A DNA stretch of 64,000 nt from Sphingobium yanoikuyae (GTDB lineage: Bacteria; Pseudomonadota; Alphaproteobacteria; Sphingomonadales; Sphingomonadaceae). The notes under the pieces are model-generated. The model was not told the DNA's origin and ran no database searches. It saw only the letters and a list, made by a program, of their open reading frames with translations. A program made the position numbers and the translations under genes. The DNA is taken from positions 434,001-498,000 of the forward strand of contig NZ_CP053021.1 of NCBI RefSeq assembly GCF_013001025.1, given 5' to 3'. Of the stretch, positions 1 through 7,214 are shown piece after piece. Each line of letters starts with the position of its first letter. The first letter of the stretch is position 1.

Positions 1-384
1 TTCCTCGTCAGCGAGCCACCAGCGCGTGACGCCTTTGCACCGGTGGCCGGCGACCGCGATCACGAAATAGCGATATTCCTTACCGCGCGGATGGAAGAAG
101 ATCAGCAGCCCGCCCGCCCGGCGCTTGCCGTAGATGATGAAGCTGTTCGACACCGACTGGCGGAACATGCTGGGGGTGCTCGCCGTCGATGGGCGAGGAA
201 TCAGCAGGGATAGCGCCGCAGAAACGCCGGCAGCGATGGCGGTTGAAACTGCAGCGCTTGTTATTGCTGCCGCGGTGGCGGTCGAAACGCCCATCTGCAC
301 CAGCGCCGCCGAAAGCTGCGGAGCAAAATACACAACGGCGGCGGCAATCGCGATGATCGCGACCGCCTTAACAACTTTGCCGAT
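1..384 (-). CDS. Phage tail tip protein (TipJ/gpJ-like), N-terminal part, runs off the left edge
   Basis: The reading frame starts with a hydrophobic segment (KVVKAVAIIAIAAAVVYFAP) and continues through an Ala/Ser-rich stretch into NSFIIYGKRRAGGLLIFFHP, a pattern common near the N-terminus of lambda gpJ/GTA gp15-like tail tip proteins. It is the last visible gene of the leftward tail set, in the order expected for such a protein (tape measure, two tail-tip proteins, cell-wall-hydrolase position, J-like). The start is odd: between the in-frame stop at 439-441 and an ATG at 294 there is no ATG, GTG or TTG. A strong AGGAGG lies 5 nt before an in-frame ATC (384), which I take as the likely start or as a mutated ATG. 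Family assignment is moderate. Confidence 0.6.
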   Translation of the reverse strand, partial: MGKVVKAVAIIAIAAAVVYFAPQLSAALVQMGVSTATAAAITSAAVSTAIAAGVSAALSLLIPRPSTASTPSMFRQSVSNSFIIYGKRRAGGLLIFFHPRGKEYRYFVIAVAGHRCKGVTRWWLADEE

Positions 385-440
385 TGCCGCCTCCTGCCAA
401 ATGCGGGAATGTGCCCAGGGGAATGGGAGATGAAGTGCTT

Positions 441-776
441 ATGATCTGGATGTTGGCGATAGCCGCTCAGGCCGGGGGATATGCCGGCGAGCTGAAAGAG
501 CATCTTGCTCTCCCGCCGGCCGCGACCCTCACCAGCGAAAAGCCGGCCTATGACATGGAAATATGTATAGCCGATGCTTTGACCGCTTTGGGTACCCCAA
601 CTTCGCTTCGGGATGGACCGGACGGCGTCGTCATCGTGGCATCAAATCCGATGGCTGGAACTTACATCGCTTCAGCTACAATACAGAAGGCCGATGGAGG
701 ATCGAGAGTGACGGTGCGGGTGCGCGGCAAGGGCTGGAATGACAGGATCCGAGACCGCATTCAGGCCTGCCTTTAG
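441..776 (+). CDS. Small protein encoded against the tail operon (moron candidate)
   Basis: The 111-residue frame begins MIWMLAIAAQAGG, a short hydrophobic start that may be a signal peptide, and ends in a basic stretch (RVRGKGWNDRIRDRIQACL). It contains an ordered middle with conserved-looking PAYDMEICIADAL and DGPDGVVIV segments and three Cys. It lies on the opposite strand between two tail genes, and its TAG stop overlaps the TAA stop of the facing gene (TTAG at 773-776). An upstream in-frame ATG at 423 is possible; 441 has GGGAG 11 nt before it. I do not recognise the family. Its position suggests a gene expressed independently of the tail operon. Confidence 0.55.
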   Translation: MIWMLAIAAQAGGYAGELKEHLALPPAATLTSEKPAYDMEICIADALTALGTPTSLRDGPDGVVIVASNPMAGTYIASATIQKADGGSRVTVRVRGKGWNDRIRDRIQACL

Positions 777-1111
777 GTGTTGCGGGATATCCTCCAAGCA
801 GCGTCAACATCTTTCATCGGCACCATATCACCGCCGAAGAACTCAGCCTGTTCACCCCTGCAAATCCCGATCGCCCAGCCGCGCAGCACGATGTCGCCGC
901 GCTGGGCCTGACGGTAGGCGATGGGTTCGCCATGTACGGCGCCGATCACTCCCATCATGTTCCGAACCCCCAGCCGACGCATCATCGCCGCCCAGTCGCG
1001 CGGGCGGCGCGGCGACGGGCCAACGATGTCGCAGATGTCGGAGCCAGTGGCCGCCAGCACATGAGCGCGCCACCGGTCGCCGCAATGGTCCTGCCAGCCG
1101 GGATCGGTCAA
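773..1111 (-). CDS. Phage protein in the NlpC/P60 or DUF6950 position
   Basis: The 112-residue product begins LTDPGWQDHCGDRWRAHVLAA and contains AQRGDIVLRGWAIGICRGEQAEFFG, a layout like DUF6950-type phage proteins that occupy the slot of the NlpC/P60 peptidase between the DUF2163-like and J-like tail genes. No clear catalytic Cys-His pair can be assigned, so hydrolase activity is not claimed. The start is taken as TTG at 1111 because this codon overlaps the TGA of the upstream gene (1108-1110), the coupling used throughout this operon. The stop overlaps the stop of the facing plus-strand gene. Confidence 0.6.
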   Translation of the reverse strand: MTDPGWQDHCGDRWRAHVLAATGSDICDIVGPSPRRPRDWAAMMRRLGVRNMMGVIGAVHGEPIAYRQAQRGDIVLRGWAIGICRGEQAEFFGGDMVPMKDVDAAWRISRNT

Positions 1112-1689
1112 AGCGGCGGCTCCTGCCGGGCCTTCGCCCACATGATCGGCACCTCGACCATGCGCGACACATATTGGAAGCCGAGGTCGCCCGGATATTT
1201 CCGCTGCTGCCACCAGTCGGTGAAGCGCTTGATCGCCGGCCGGCGCTGGTCGCGCATCCGGCTCTCACCCCCGGCGGTGACGGTGATCGTCTCGCCGGCA
1301 TCGAGAATGTCGTAGGTGTCGAGACGGCCCTTCCAGAGATTCTTGAACCCGATGACATTGCGGTAGCCGGCGTCGAGCGCCCCAACGTAGAGTTCATAGA
1401 GACAGCCCCGAACGGCTTGATCAGCTACGTCGTCGCGGAACTCGGAGGGTACCTGATAAAGGGTCGCGGTGACGCCTACCGATGAACCGTCGGTGCCTTC
1501 GCCGATGGTGTCAATCTGGCCCAGCCCGCCGATTGCGCTCCACTCCTCGCCCGCGTAATGGATCGTCGCATTGCCGGTGACGGCGAAGACGGGATCGGGC
1601 AGGTCGATATGGACGCCCAGAAACGGGCGGAGCTCGGATTTTTCGATCTCGGTCTGAAGCGCGGGATCAAGGTCGCGAATGCCGCTCAT
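1108..1689 (-). CDS. Tail tip assembly protein, DUF2163/gpL-like
   Basis: This 193-residue protein has a beta-rich N-terminal half and a C-terminal segment RRPAIKRFTDWWQQRKYPGD followed by LGFQYV, which resembles the (R)YTDxDQQRxxPGDxGFxFV signature of DUF2163/lambda gpL-like tail tip proteins that bridge distal tail and J protein. It overlaps the genes on both sides by 4 nt (ATGA-type coupling). The order tape measure, unknown, this gene, hydrolase-position gene, J-like is the one seen in GTA and lambdoid tails. The assignment rests on motif resemblance and order. Confidence 0.6.
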   Translation of the reverse strand: MSGIRDLDPALQTEIEKSELRPFLGVHIDLPDPVFAVTGNATIHYAGEEWSAIGGLGQIDTIGEGTDGSSVGVTATLYQVPSEFRDDVADQAVRGCLYELYVGALDAGYRNVIGFKNLWKGRLDTYDILDAGETITVTAGGESRMRDQRRPAIKRFTDWWQQRKYPGDLGFQYVSRMVEVPIMWAKARQEPPL

Positions 1690-2372
1690 GGCATCTTCTC
1701 CGAGAATTCGAGCACGTAATCGATCGGCGCACCGACCTCGCCCTCATTTTGCCCTGCATCCTCACTGACCAACTCGAAGGGCGCGGTGACGCGCTCAATC
1801 TCCAGTTCGGCATCCTGGGCGATATCAGCCGAAAGCGGCGGCTCGAAGGTCAGCGTGATCTTTCCGTCTGGCCCGGCCTTCGACATCATGCTTCCCAGCT
1901 TCGGCGAAACGTCGGTCACCAGATGCGGGCGGCCGTCCCCGCCGATATAGTCGCCGATCGACGGGCCGACCGCGCCCGGTTCGCGGTTGATGACGATGCT
2001 GTTATCCCCTGCGCTGGCCGCATCGATCGTCATCGCCGGTGAATGCAGGGTGAGATAGCTCTGAGGGATAGGCCGACGGAAATCATGGAAGCGGACAATC
2101 TGGAGCCCGCCCTTCAGCTGCGCGATCAGGGCATCCAGCCTGGCGGCGAAAAACATGGCGTCGTCGGCGCGGGGGCCAAATCGATCAGACATTCCCCCAT
2201 CGTCATAGCCGTGCCCGGCCCGGAAGGTCAGCCGCGCGACCCAGCGCGGCGCTGACAAGCCGTAGGTTTTGCGCGTCCGCGTCAACGGGCTCTCCTGCCC
2301 ACCGATATGCGGCTGGAGATAGAACATCACCTTGTAGGGCGACAGGCCGGCTGGCCAGTTAATCTCATCCAC
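1686..2372 (-). CDS. Distal tail protein, unassigned family
   Basis: The 228-residue protein starts MDEINWPAGLSPYKVMFYLQ and has a beta-rich body with an internal segment DALIAQLKGGLQIVRFHDF. It sits directly after the tape-measure gene (8-nt overlap) and before the DUF2163-like gene, the slot of DUF2460/gpM-type distal tail proteins. I do not recognise a specific family from sequence alone. No signal peptide or membrane segment is evident. A structural role in the tail tip is inferred from order. Confidence 0.55.
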   Translation of the reverse strand: MDEINWPAGLSPYKVMFYLQPHIGGQESPLTRTRKTYGLSAPRWVARLTFRAGHGYDDGGMSDRFGPRADDAMFFAARLDALIAQLKGGLQIVRFHDFRRPIPQSYLTLHSPAMTIDAASAGDNSIVINREPGAVGPSIGDYIGGDGRPHLVTDVSPKLGSMMSKAGPDGKITLTFEPPLSADIAQDAELEIERVTAPFELVSEDAGQNEGEVGAPIDYVLEFSEKMP

Positions 2373-4815
2373 GGCGGCGGTTCGCTTCCATCACGCCCTT
2401 GATCGCGGCCTGGCGCGCACCTTCGGCGAAACGGGCCGCCTCCTGCTTGGTCGCGAGATCCATGGCGCCGCTAAATGTGATCGGCATGCTGATCTGCACT
2501 CCACCGGAAGGGCCGTTGTCGTTGCCGGGGCGCTCGATGTTGACGATTTCACCTGCCGTCGCGCGGAAGGACACCATATTGGCGTCGATACCGGGCTTGC
2601 CTTTGATGATGCCACGGCCACCCGTCTTGAAGCCTGGCGCGCTGGCAAAGGCCTTCGAGATCGCGTCATTGTTGACGACGATATCGGCAGTGGACGAACT
2701 CCCGCCGCCGAAGATGCTGCCAAGCACCTTGCCGATCGCGCCGCCGATGCCGCCACCTGATCCGCCGCTGCCCACTTTCGAGAAGAGACTGGCGATCAGA
2801 TCGGACAAGCTATTGAGCGCCTCCTCCATGCCCTTCGCCACCCGGTCCTTCCACCAGTTCTTGAACCATCCTTTCAGGTCGCCGTCGAGCGCCGCGCGCA
2901 CGCCTTCCTTGAAGGTGTCGCGGAAGACGCCGGTCTGACGCGCCTTCTCCATCTCATCCCATTCGCGGGAGGCCTGATCCTTGGCCTGATCGGGCGTCAT
3001 CTGGAAATCGCGTTCCAGCTCGCGCTGGCGATTGCGGATGTCGATTTCACGCTGGAGGGCGCGAATTCGTTCCTCACTGTCACCGCGAGCCTGAGCCAGA
3101 CGAAGCTGACGATCCTGCTCGTCATCGGCCATCAGCCGCTTGCGCAATTCCGCGCGGGCATTGTCGATATCAAGCTGCTGACGCAAAGCCCTGGCGGTCG
3201 CCTCCTCCAGCGACAGCCCGTCGCGCTGGAAGGCAGCGATACGATCCTTGATCTCTTCCTGCCGTGCGAGCGTTTCTTCCAGCGACCGGTTGCCTGCGAT
3301 GCGCGCGAGGTCAATCTGATGCGCCGCTTCATCGCGCTCAAGGTCTTTCGCTAGGCCAGTACGCCGCGCCTCTTCGAGCGTGGCCATGTCCTTCTTCGCC
3401 GCCGCAGTGGCGGCTTCCAGCGACAGGCCGGTGCGCTGATAGGCCTCGATCTGCTTGCTCAGTTCAAGGCGATCCCGGATGGCGCGCTCGGCGTCGCGGT
3501 CGCCCCGCAGCCGTGCCGCTTCCAGCGCAACATCATCAGCGAGTTGCTGGCGGTTAGCACTATCGTAGGCGGTATTGCGTCCCTTCGGGGCCTTCTTTTT
3601 CTTCGCCGAATCGTCATCGAAATCGATCGAGCGCTTTGGTGTGGCCGACGTCGGCGCAGCTGTTTCCTTAGGCTTGGCAGGTGCCGCAGGCGTATTATCA
3701 TTCGTCGCTGCACCAAGGCCCAGACGCTCTTTCAGCGCCGAATATTTATCGCCGATCCACTTGGCAGCGTTGCCGATCCACGTCATCAGCCCGCCGAATT
3801 TGTCGACCAGCCAGCCCTTGACGCCCTGATAGACGCCCTTGGCGGCTGCCACGACATTAGGAAAGGCATTGGCGACATAGTTGACGCCCGACTGCACCGA
3901 TGCCGTGAACCAGCCGACTATGGCTGCAAAGCCATCCGCAAGCCACTTCTTTGCCCCAGCATAGGCAGCCTGGAGTTCGGCACTGATCTCCGGAACGAAC
4001 GCCGCGATGACGTCGACTATCGTGCTGAAGACGGCCTCGACAATCCCGCCAGCAGCTTCCCAAGCCCCAGCAAAGTCGCCGCGTAGCAGCGCGCTCACGA
4101 CATCGACCACGCCGCTGATGACATCCACGACGCCGGAGATCACAGCGACGATTGCCGCCAGTGTCCGCTCGATGATTTCCCCGGCAAGAAGGATCGCACC
4201 CACAAGGATGGTGCCGACCACATCCGCCACGCCGGACAGGAGGGCGATAAGCCCCTCGATCGCAGCGCCGACCGGGCCGCCGGACAGCTTAGAGAAGATG
4301 GCGCCGACCTTGGTGATGATCGCTTCGAGCGGCGGCCCATCCGTCAGCATCACGTCGGGCGCGGCGTTGATGAAGAATCCTTCGCCATTAACGGGCGGAA
4401 GCTGGGCCGGATCGCCCAGAACGAGTATCTTCTTTTTGAAGCTCAGTAGATCCTTGGCCGTCGCATCATCGACCATGGACACCTCGTCCACAACCAGCAG
4501 CTCGGCGTTGGCCAGGTCACAGTCGGGGTTGAGGACGAAAGTCGCTTCGCCCGTCCGCTCGCACACCTCCGACTTGTAGATCAGGCTGTGAATGGTGCTA
4601 GCGCCTGCGCAACCCTTCTTCCTCAATTGAAGCGCCGCCTTTCCGGTGAACGCGGCATAAAGGGCGGAGTGGCTGGAAGCGGCCAGCTTCTTGGCGAGAG
4701 TGGTCTTGCCGGTGCCTGCGTAACCAAACAATCTGAACACCTGATCGGCATAGGGGTCCGACAGCCATGCAGCGGCAGAGCGCAAGGCGGTGTCCTGCTG
4801 AAGTGACGGGGTCAT
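2365..4815 (-). CDS. Chimera: RecD/Dda-like helicase N-terminus joined in frame to tail tape-measure protein
   Basis: Residues 1-158 are the start of a superfamily 1 helicase: Walker A GYAGTGKT (31-38), Walker B LLVVDEVSM (106-114) and motif III LVLGDPAQLPPV (131-142). Immediately after APDVMLT (to 158), where a RecD-like protein normally continues with a TEIHRQ-type motif IV region, the sequence becomes a tape-measure protein: long hydrophobic helices (about 165-330), a charged coiled coil rich in repeated QxxxxRxGLSLEEATA units (about 420-600), a Gly-rich linker and a tail-protein C-terminus (GGRGIIKGKPGI, GEIVNIE). Helicase motifs IV-VI are missing, so ATP-driven unwinding is unlikely. The frame stays open across the join (near 4340). 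It lies in the early leftward operon, overlapping the VRR-NUC gene by 4 nt. I infer an in-frame deletion that removed replication, head and packaging genes. Confidence 0.9.
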   Translation of the reverse strand: MTPSLQQDTALRSAAAWLSDPYADQVFRLFGYAGTGKTTLAKKLAASSHSALYAAFTGKAALQLRKKGCAGASTIHSLIYKSEVCERTGEATFVLNPDCDLANAELLVVDEVSMVDDATAKDLLSFKKKILVLGDPAQLPPVNGEGFFINAAPDVMLTDGPPLEAIITKVGAIFSKLSGGPVGAAIEGLIALLSGVADVVGTILVGAILLAGEIIERTLAAIVAVISGVVDVISGVVDVVSALLRGDFAGAWEAAGGIVEAVFSTIVDVIAAFVPEISAELQAAYAGAKKWLADGFAAIVGWFTASVQSGVNYVANAFPNVVAAAKGVYQGVKGWLVDKFGGLMTWIGNAAKWIGDKYSALKERLGLGAATNDNTPAAPAKPKETAAPTSATPKRSIDFDDDSAKKKKAPKGRNTAYDSANRQQLADDVALEAARLRGDRDAERAIRDRLELSKQIEAYQRTGLSLEAATAAAKKDMATLEEARRTGLAKDLERDEAAHQIDLARIAGNRSLEETLARQEEIKDRIAAFQRDGLSLEEATARALRQQLDIDNARAELRKRLMADDEQDRQLRLAQARGDSEERIRALQREIDIRNRQRELERDFQMTPDQAKDQASREWDEMEKARQTGVFRDTFKEGVRAALDGDLKGWFKNWWKDRVAKGMEEALNSLSDLIASLFSKVGSGGSGGGIGGAIGKVLGSIFGGGSSSTADIVVNNDAISKAFASAPGFKTGGRGIIKGKPGIDANMVSFRATAGEIVNIERPGNDNGPSGGVQISMPITFSGAMDLATKQEAARFAEGARQAAIKGVMEANRRRG

Positions 4816-5258
4816 GCCCGCGCCTCCGCGATCGGAGCGCCTGCCGCGCGCAAATGGGCAATCAGCGTTTCCGGTTTACGGAACACGCCGCAGCCATGTC
4901 CCTGGCGATAATATCGGTTCAGGCGATCACGCTGGGCAGGTGTCGGCATCTTCTTGCCGTCCTTGAACTCGGCCAGGAACACGCCATGGCCGGGCATATC
5001 GACGGACCAGGTAATCAGCAGGTCCAGCGCCCCGGCGCGCGCACCTTCCTTCCAGCGCTGCACCCGCTCCCAATCGGTCGCCTTGCCGGCGTTGGGAATG
5101 GCGACAGCGTCACAGGCCGGGCCAAGCCGTGCCAGCATCGATAGGAACGCCATCTGGCGTTTCAGTTCAGGCTCAGGATCGCGATCCTTCGGTTCGATGA
5201 ACCAAGGTTCGTCGGCGTCGTCCTCGCCCAGCCGAGTGAATATATCGGCGGCGCTCAT
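4812..5258 (-). CDS. VRR-NUC domain nuclease
   Basis: The 148-residue protein carries a VRR-NUC (PD-(D/E)XK) core: AIPNAGKATDWERVQRWKEG, GALDLLITW with the metal-binding Asp, VFLAEFKDG giving the ExK pair, and PAQRDRLNRYYRQGHGCGVF. Stand-alone VRR-NUC proteins are frequent beside helicases in phage replication modules, and this one overlaps the start of the helicase part by 4 nt. The substrate is likely branched or nicked DNA by family analogy. Residues 1-60 are an acidic extension with no recognised domain. Confidence 0.85.
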   Translation of the reverse strand: MSAADIFTRLGEDDADEPWFIEPKDRDPEPELKRQMAFLSMLARLGPACDAVAIPNAGKATDWERVQRWKEGARAGALDLLITWSVDMPGHGVFLAEFKDGKKMPTPAQRDRLNRYYRQGHGCGVFRKPETLIAHLRAAGAPIAEARA

Positions 5259-5437
5259 GCTGCGCCCCGCTTTTGACGGGCGACAGTCAGCTCATATTCG
5301 ATCTCGCGCGGCGGCACCCGGTAGGATCGCACAAGCTGCTCGACGGTCAGGTGGTCTAGTGACCGGGCATTCGCCAACATCGCTTTCAACTGCGCGCGGG
5401 CGGACGCAACCGTGATCGCCTCTTTCTGGCGGGTCAT
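5255..5437 (-). CDS. Small phage protein, unknown
   Basis: The 60-residue product (MTRQKEAITVASARAQLKAM...) is basic and mostly helical and ends RQKRGAA. It includes a possible HTH-like stretch (LTVEQLVRSYRVPPREIEYEL), so DNA binding is conceivable. The start is uncertain: GTG at 5452 or 5443 are also in frame, and ATG 5437 follows the previous stop with only GAGG before it. It overlaps the VRR-NUC start by 4 nt. No family is recognised. Confidence 0.6.
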   Translation of the reverse strand: MTRQKEAITVASARAQLKAMLANARSLDHLTVEQLVRSYRVPPREIEYELTVARQKRGAA

Positions 5438-5439
5438 CC

Positions 5440-5664
5440 TCACTGGGGCCACCGCCAGTTGTTTGCCGCAAAGACGGCATCGACAAGCTCGAAGGAAAGC
5501 GAAGCGCTCGCGTAACGGTCTATGAGGGCGTTAGCGATGTCTCGAAAGTCTGGATAATATTCGAAGAGACCGGCGAGCAATTCGCACACCTCCTCGGGAT
5601 CCTCGTGACCGGCGATATGGTGCGCGGCCGGATAGCGATGCGCAGTGTCGTTCGCGACTATCAT
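5440..5664 (-). CDS. Small acidic phage protein, unknown
   Basis: The product is 74 residues long if translation begins at ATG 5664, which has GGAG 8 nt upstream; a GTG at 5673 overlapping the stop of the Cro-like gene is the alternative. It is acidic (HEDPEEVCELLAGLFEYYPD) and ends ANNWRWPQ. No domain is recognised. It is the second gene of the leftward early operon. Confidence 0.6.
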   Translation of the reverse strand: MIVANDTAHRYPAAHHIAGHEDPEEVCELLAGLFEYYPDFRDIANALIDRYASASLSFELVDAVFAANNWRWPQ

Positions 5665-5669
5665 CGCAG

Positions 5670-5873
5670 TCACTCCGCCTCGGCGGTTTCGATCAGCAGG
5701 TCACGCGCCAAGACTTTGCCGCCTGTCGCGTTCTCGATCTTCACCACGCGGGGCAGAGACGGCTGGCGCTGCCTATATGCCCATTTGCGCACAATGTTTT
5801 CGGTCTCGCCAATGGCTTCGGCAAAGGAAGAGAACGTGAAATCCGATGTGCGGATGAATTCAAGCAGGGTCAT
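5670..5873 (-). CDS. Cro-like HTH protein, first gene of leftward operon
   Basis: The 67-residue protein MTLLEFIRTSDFTFSSFAEA... contains a helix-turn-helix of the Cro/YdaS type (FSSFAEAIGETENIVRKWAY) and a C-terminal tail with KIENATGGKVLARDLL, the usual ending of such regulators. It is transcribed divergently from the CI-like repressor, with three operator copies in between, the nearest 12 bp upstream of its start. Start ATG 5873 is preferred because in-frame upstream codons would run through the operators. It is likely a repressor of the CI promoter or an early regulator. Confidence 0.8.
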   Translation of the reverse strand: MTLLEFIRTSDFTFSSFAEAIGETENIVRKWAYRQRQPSLPRVVKIENATGGKVLARDLLIETAEAE

Positions 5874-5884
5874 CAGCCATATAT

Positions 5885-5957
5885 GCACTAACTGTGCGTA
5901 TATGGAAAGAGGGTTAATGCACTGACAGTGCAGTTGTTGGTTGCGCACCTTTGGTGC
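5885..5957. promoter_or_regulatory. Three GCAC-N5-GTGC operators between cro-like and CI-like genes
   Basis: Three copies of one dyad are present: 5885-5897 (spacer TAACT), 5919-5931 (spacer TGACA) and 5945-5957 (spacer CTTTG). Centres are 34 and 26 bp apart. The outer copies lie 12 bp from the cro-like start and 5 bp from the preferred repressor start, so binding should block both genes. This is the left operator set of a lambda-like switch. Confidence 0.85.
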
Positions 5958-5962
5958 ATAGA

Positions 5963-6568
5963 ATGGTCATGGCATATTCTAATCGCATTTCCGTCGTCCG
6001 GCGCGCCGCAGGGCTTTCGCAAGGACAACTCGCCGACAAGGTAGAATCCACTCTCAGCATGATCGGGAAACTGGAGCGCGGGGAACGCGAGCTCACCCAG
6101 ACATGGGTCGAAAAGATTGCGAAAGCAGTCGGGTGCGAGCCGATTGAGGTACTATATGCTCCAGAAGCGCCGATATTGATCGGCACTGTCTCGCCCGATG
6201 GCGCGGTCTCCAATAACGACGGAATTTGGGCCGATCTGGAGGCCTTGGACGAGTTTGACCCTACCGCAGCAGGCGATCCGCGCATGGATCGCGATCGCGC
6301 AGTGAAGTTAACTGGAGTGGGGCACATCAATTTGCCCCTCAATTGCCAATTCATCGTGCGCCTGCGTGACGTGGAAATGGATGCCCCAGCCATCGGGAAA
6401 TTGGCATTCATCGACGTCTCGGAGGATGGTGCAGGCGATGCCTATCTGGGTACGCCAATGGCCGGATCCAAGCCCGAAAGGTATCATATCCAGCTAATCA
6501 ACGGACAGATAGTGCAGGACACTCCAATATCCTGGTCGCTGCCTGTCAGGAGCATAATTTTCCCATAG
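5963..6568 (+). CDS. CI-like prophage repressor (XRE family)
   Basis: The 201-residue protein has an N-terminal XRE HTH (residues ~5-60: ISVVRRAAGLSQGQLADKVE, STLSMIGKLERGERELTQTW) and a C-terminal beta-rich domain ending VRSIIFP. A LexA/CI-type Ser-Lys self-cleavage dyad (S-M-x-P motif) is not visible, so SOS-type autocleavage is doubtful. It is divergent from the Cro-like gene and flanked on both sides by GCAC-N5-GTGC operators. A TTG at 5951 is in frame but lies inside operator 3; ATG 5963 or 5969 is more likely, with little Shine-Dalgarno sequence, so the message may be leaderless. Confidence 0.88.
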   Translation: MVMAYSNRISVVRRAAGLSQGQLADKVESTLSMIGKLERGERELTQTWVEKIAKAVGCEPIEVLYAPEAPILIGTVSPDGAVSNNDGIWADLEALDEFDPTAAGDPRMDRDRAVKLTGVGHINLPLNCQFIVRLRDVEMDAPAIGKLAFIDVSEDGAGDAYLGTPMAGSKPERYHIQLINGQIVQDTPISWSLPVRSIIFP

Positions 6569-6569
6569 C

Positions 6570-6614
6570 GCACTAATGGTGCATTTTTTAATTGACGATA
6601 CGCACCGATGGTGC
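6570..6614. promoter_or_regulatory. Two GCAC-N5-GTGC operators over the rightward prophage promoter
   Basis: Dyads lie at 6570-6582 (spacer TAATG) and 6602-6614 (spacer CGATG), 32 bp apart. A plausible promoter is TTGACG (6592-6597) with TATTAA (6616-6621), spacer 18; the second operator fills that spacer. Repressor bound here should shut the rightward operon starting at 6722. The first copy begins 2 bp after the repressor stop codon. Confidence 0.8.
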
Positions 6615-6620
6615 GTATTA

Positions 6621-6713
6621 ACCAGTCTCGTTAGCCGGGACTGGTAATCAACTCCTGTCCGGCGGACGCCAGGCTCGACGCCCATTGGGCTCACCGGGCC
6701 GTTTAGACAGGAG
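6621..6713 (+). ncRNA. Structured leader of the rightward operon
   Basis: The leader contains a hairpin ACCAGTC/GACTGGT (6621-6627 with 6639-6645), a small stem GCCC-ATT-GGGC, and a long-range perfect 8-bp pairing CTCCTGTC (6652-6659) with GACAGGAG (6706-6713). The second arm contains the AGGAG ribosome binding site of the gene at 6722, so folding would hide it. This is a predicted cis-acting element; no known RNA family is recognised. Confidence 0.45.
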
Positions 6714-6721
6714 CATTCCAC

Positions 6722-7213
6722 ATGGCCGACGCCACCCAGGCGCGGAGCGATATCGCTTCGCGGAACGACGAACTGCGCCAATCGGACATCGCCGCCCTTT
6801 GCGGTCTGATCGGCAGTGCAGACCATTACTGCATGAAGGTGGAGCGCGAGCAGTCGCGCAACTTCCACGGCTTCAAAGCAGTCTATCAGAAGACCTACGA
6901 AGCTCTTTGTGAAGGGCATCTGAAGCTGCTGCAGGCCATTCCCGATGGATCGGATCGTGATATCGTGATCCTGGCTGGCCACGCCTCGCTGATGGCCGAC
7001 CAGATACAGACTGCGGATGTGACCGACCACGCCTTTGTCGCTCGACTGGTCGAAGGCGTTCAGGCGGCCCTGATCAGCATCAGCGGATCGATCGGTAATC
7101 GCTTCCCTGATCATGTCGAGGAAGTCGCCGCCCTCTGGCCCGAGCTGGGCCAGTCCATCCGGAACGATATGGCGGTTGCCCGTCAGATGATCTCCGAAAT
7201 GGAGGGTCACTGA
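6722..7213 (+). CDS. Phage early protein, unknown, first gene of rightward operon
   Basis: This is a 163-residue, mostly helical, acidic protein (MADATQARSDIASRNDELRQ...). It has AGGAG 8 nt before its ATG, but that site can pair with an upstream segment of the leader. It is the first gene behind the repressor-controlled promoter and is followed after 1 nt by the next gene. No domain or motif is recognised. Confidence 0.7.
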   Translation: MADATQARSDIASRNDELRQSDIAALCGLIGSADHYCMKVEREQSRNFHGFKAVYQKTYEALCEGHLKLLQAIPDGSDRDIVILAGHASLMADQIQTADVTDHAFVARLVEGVQAALISISGSIGNRFPDHVEEVAALWPELGQSIRNDMAVARQMISEMEGH

Positions 7214-7214
7214 C

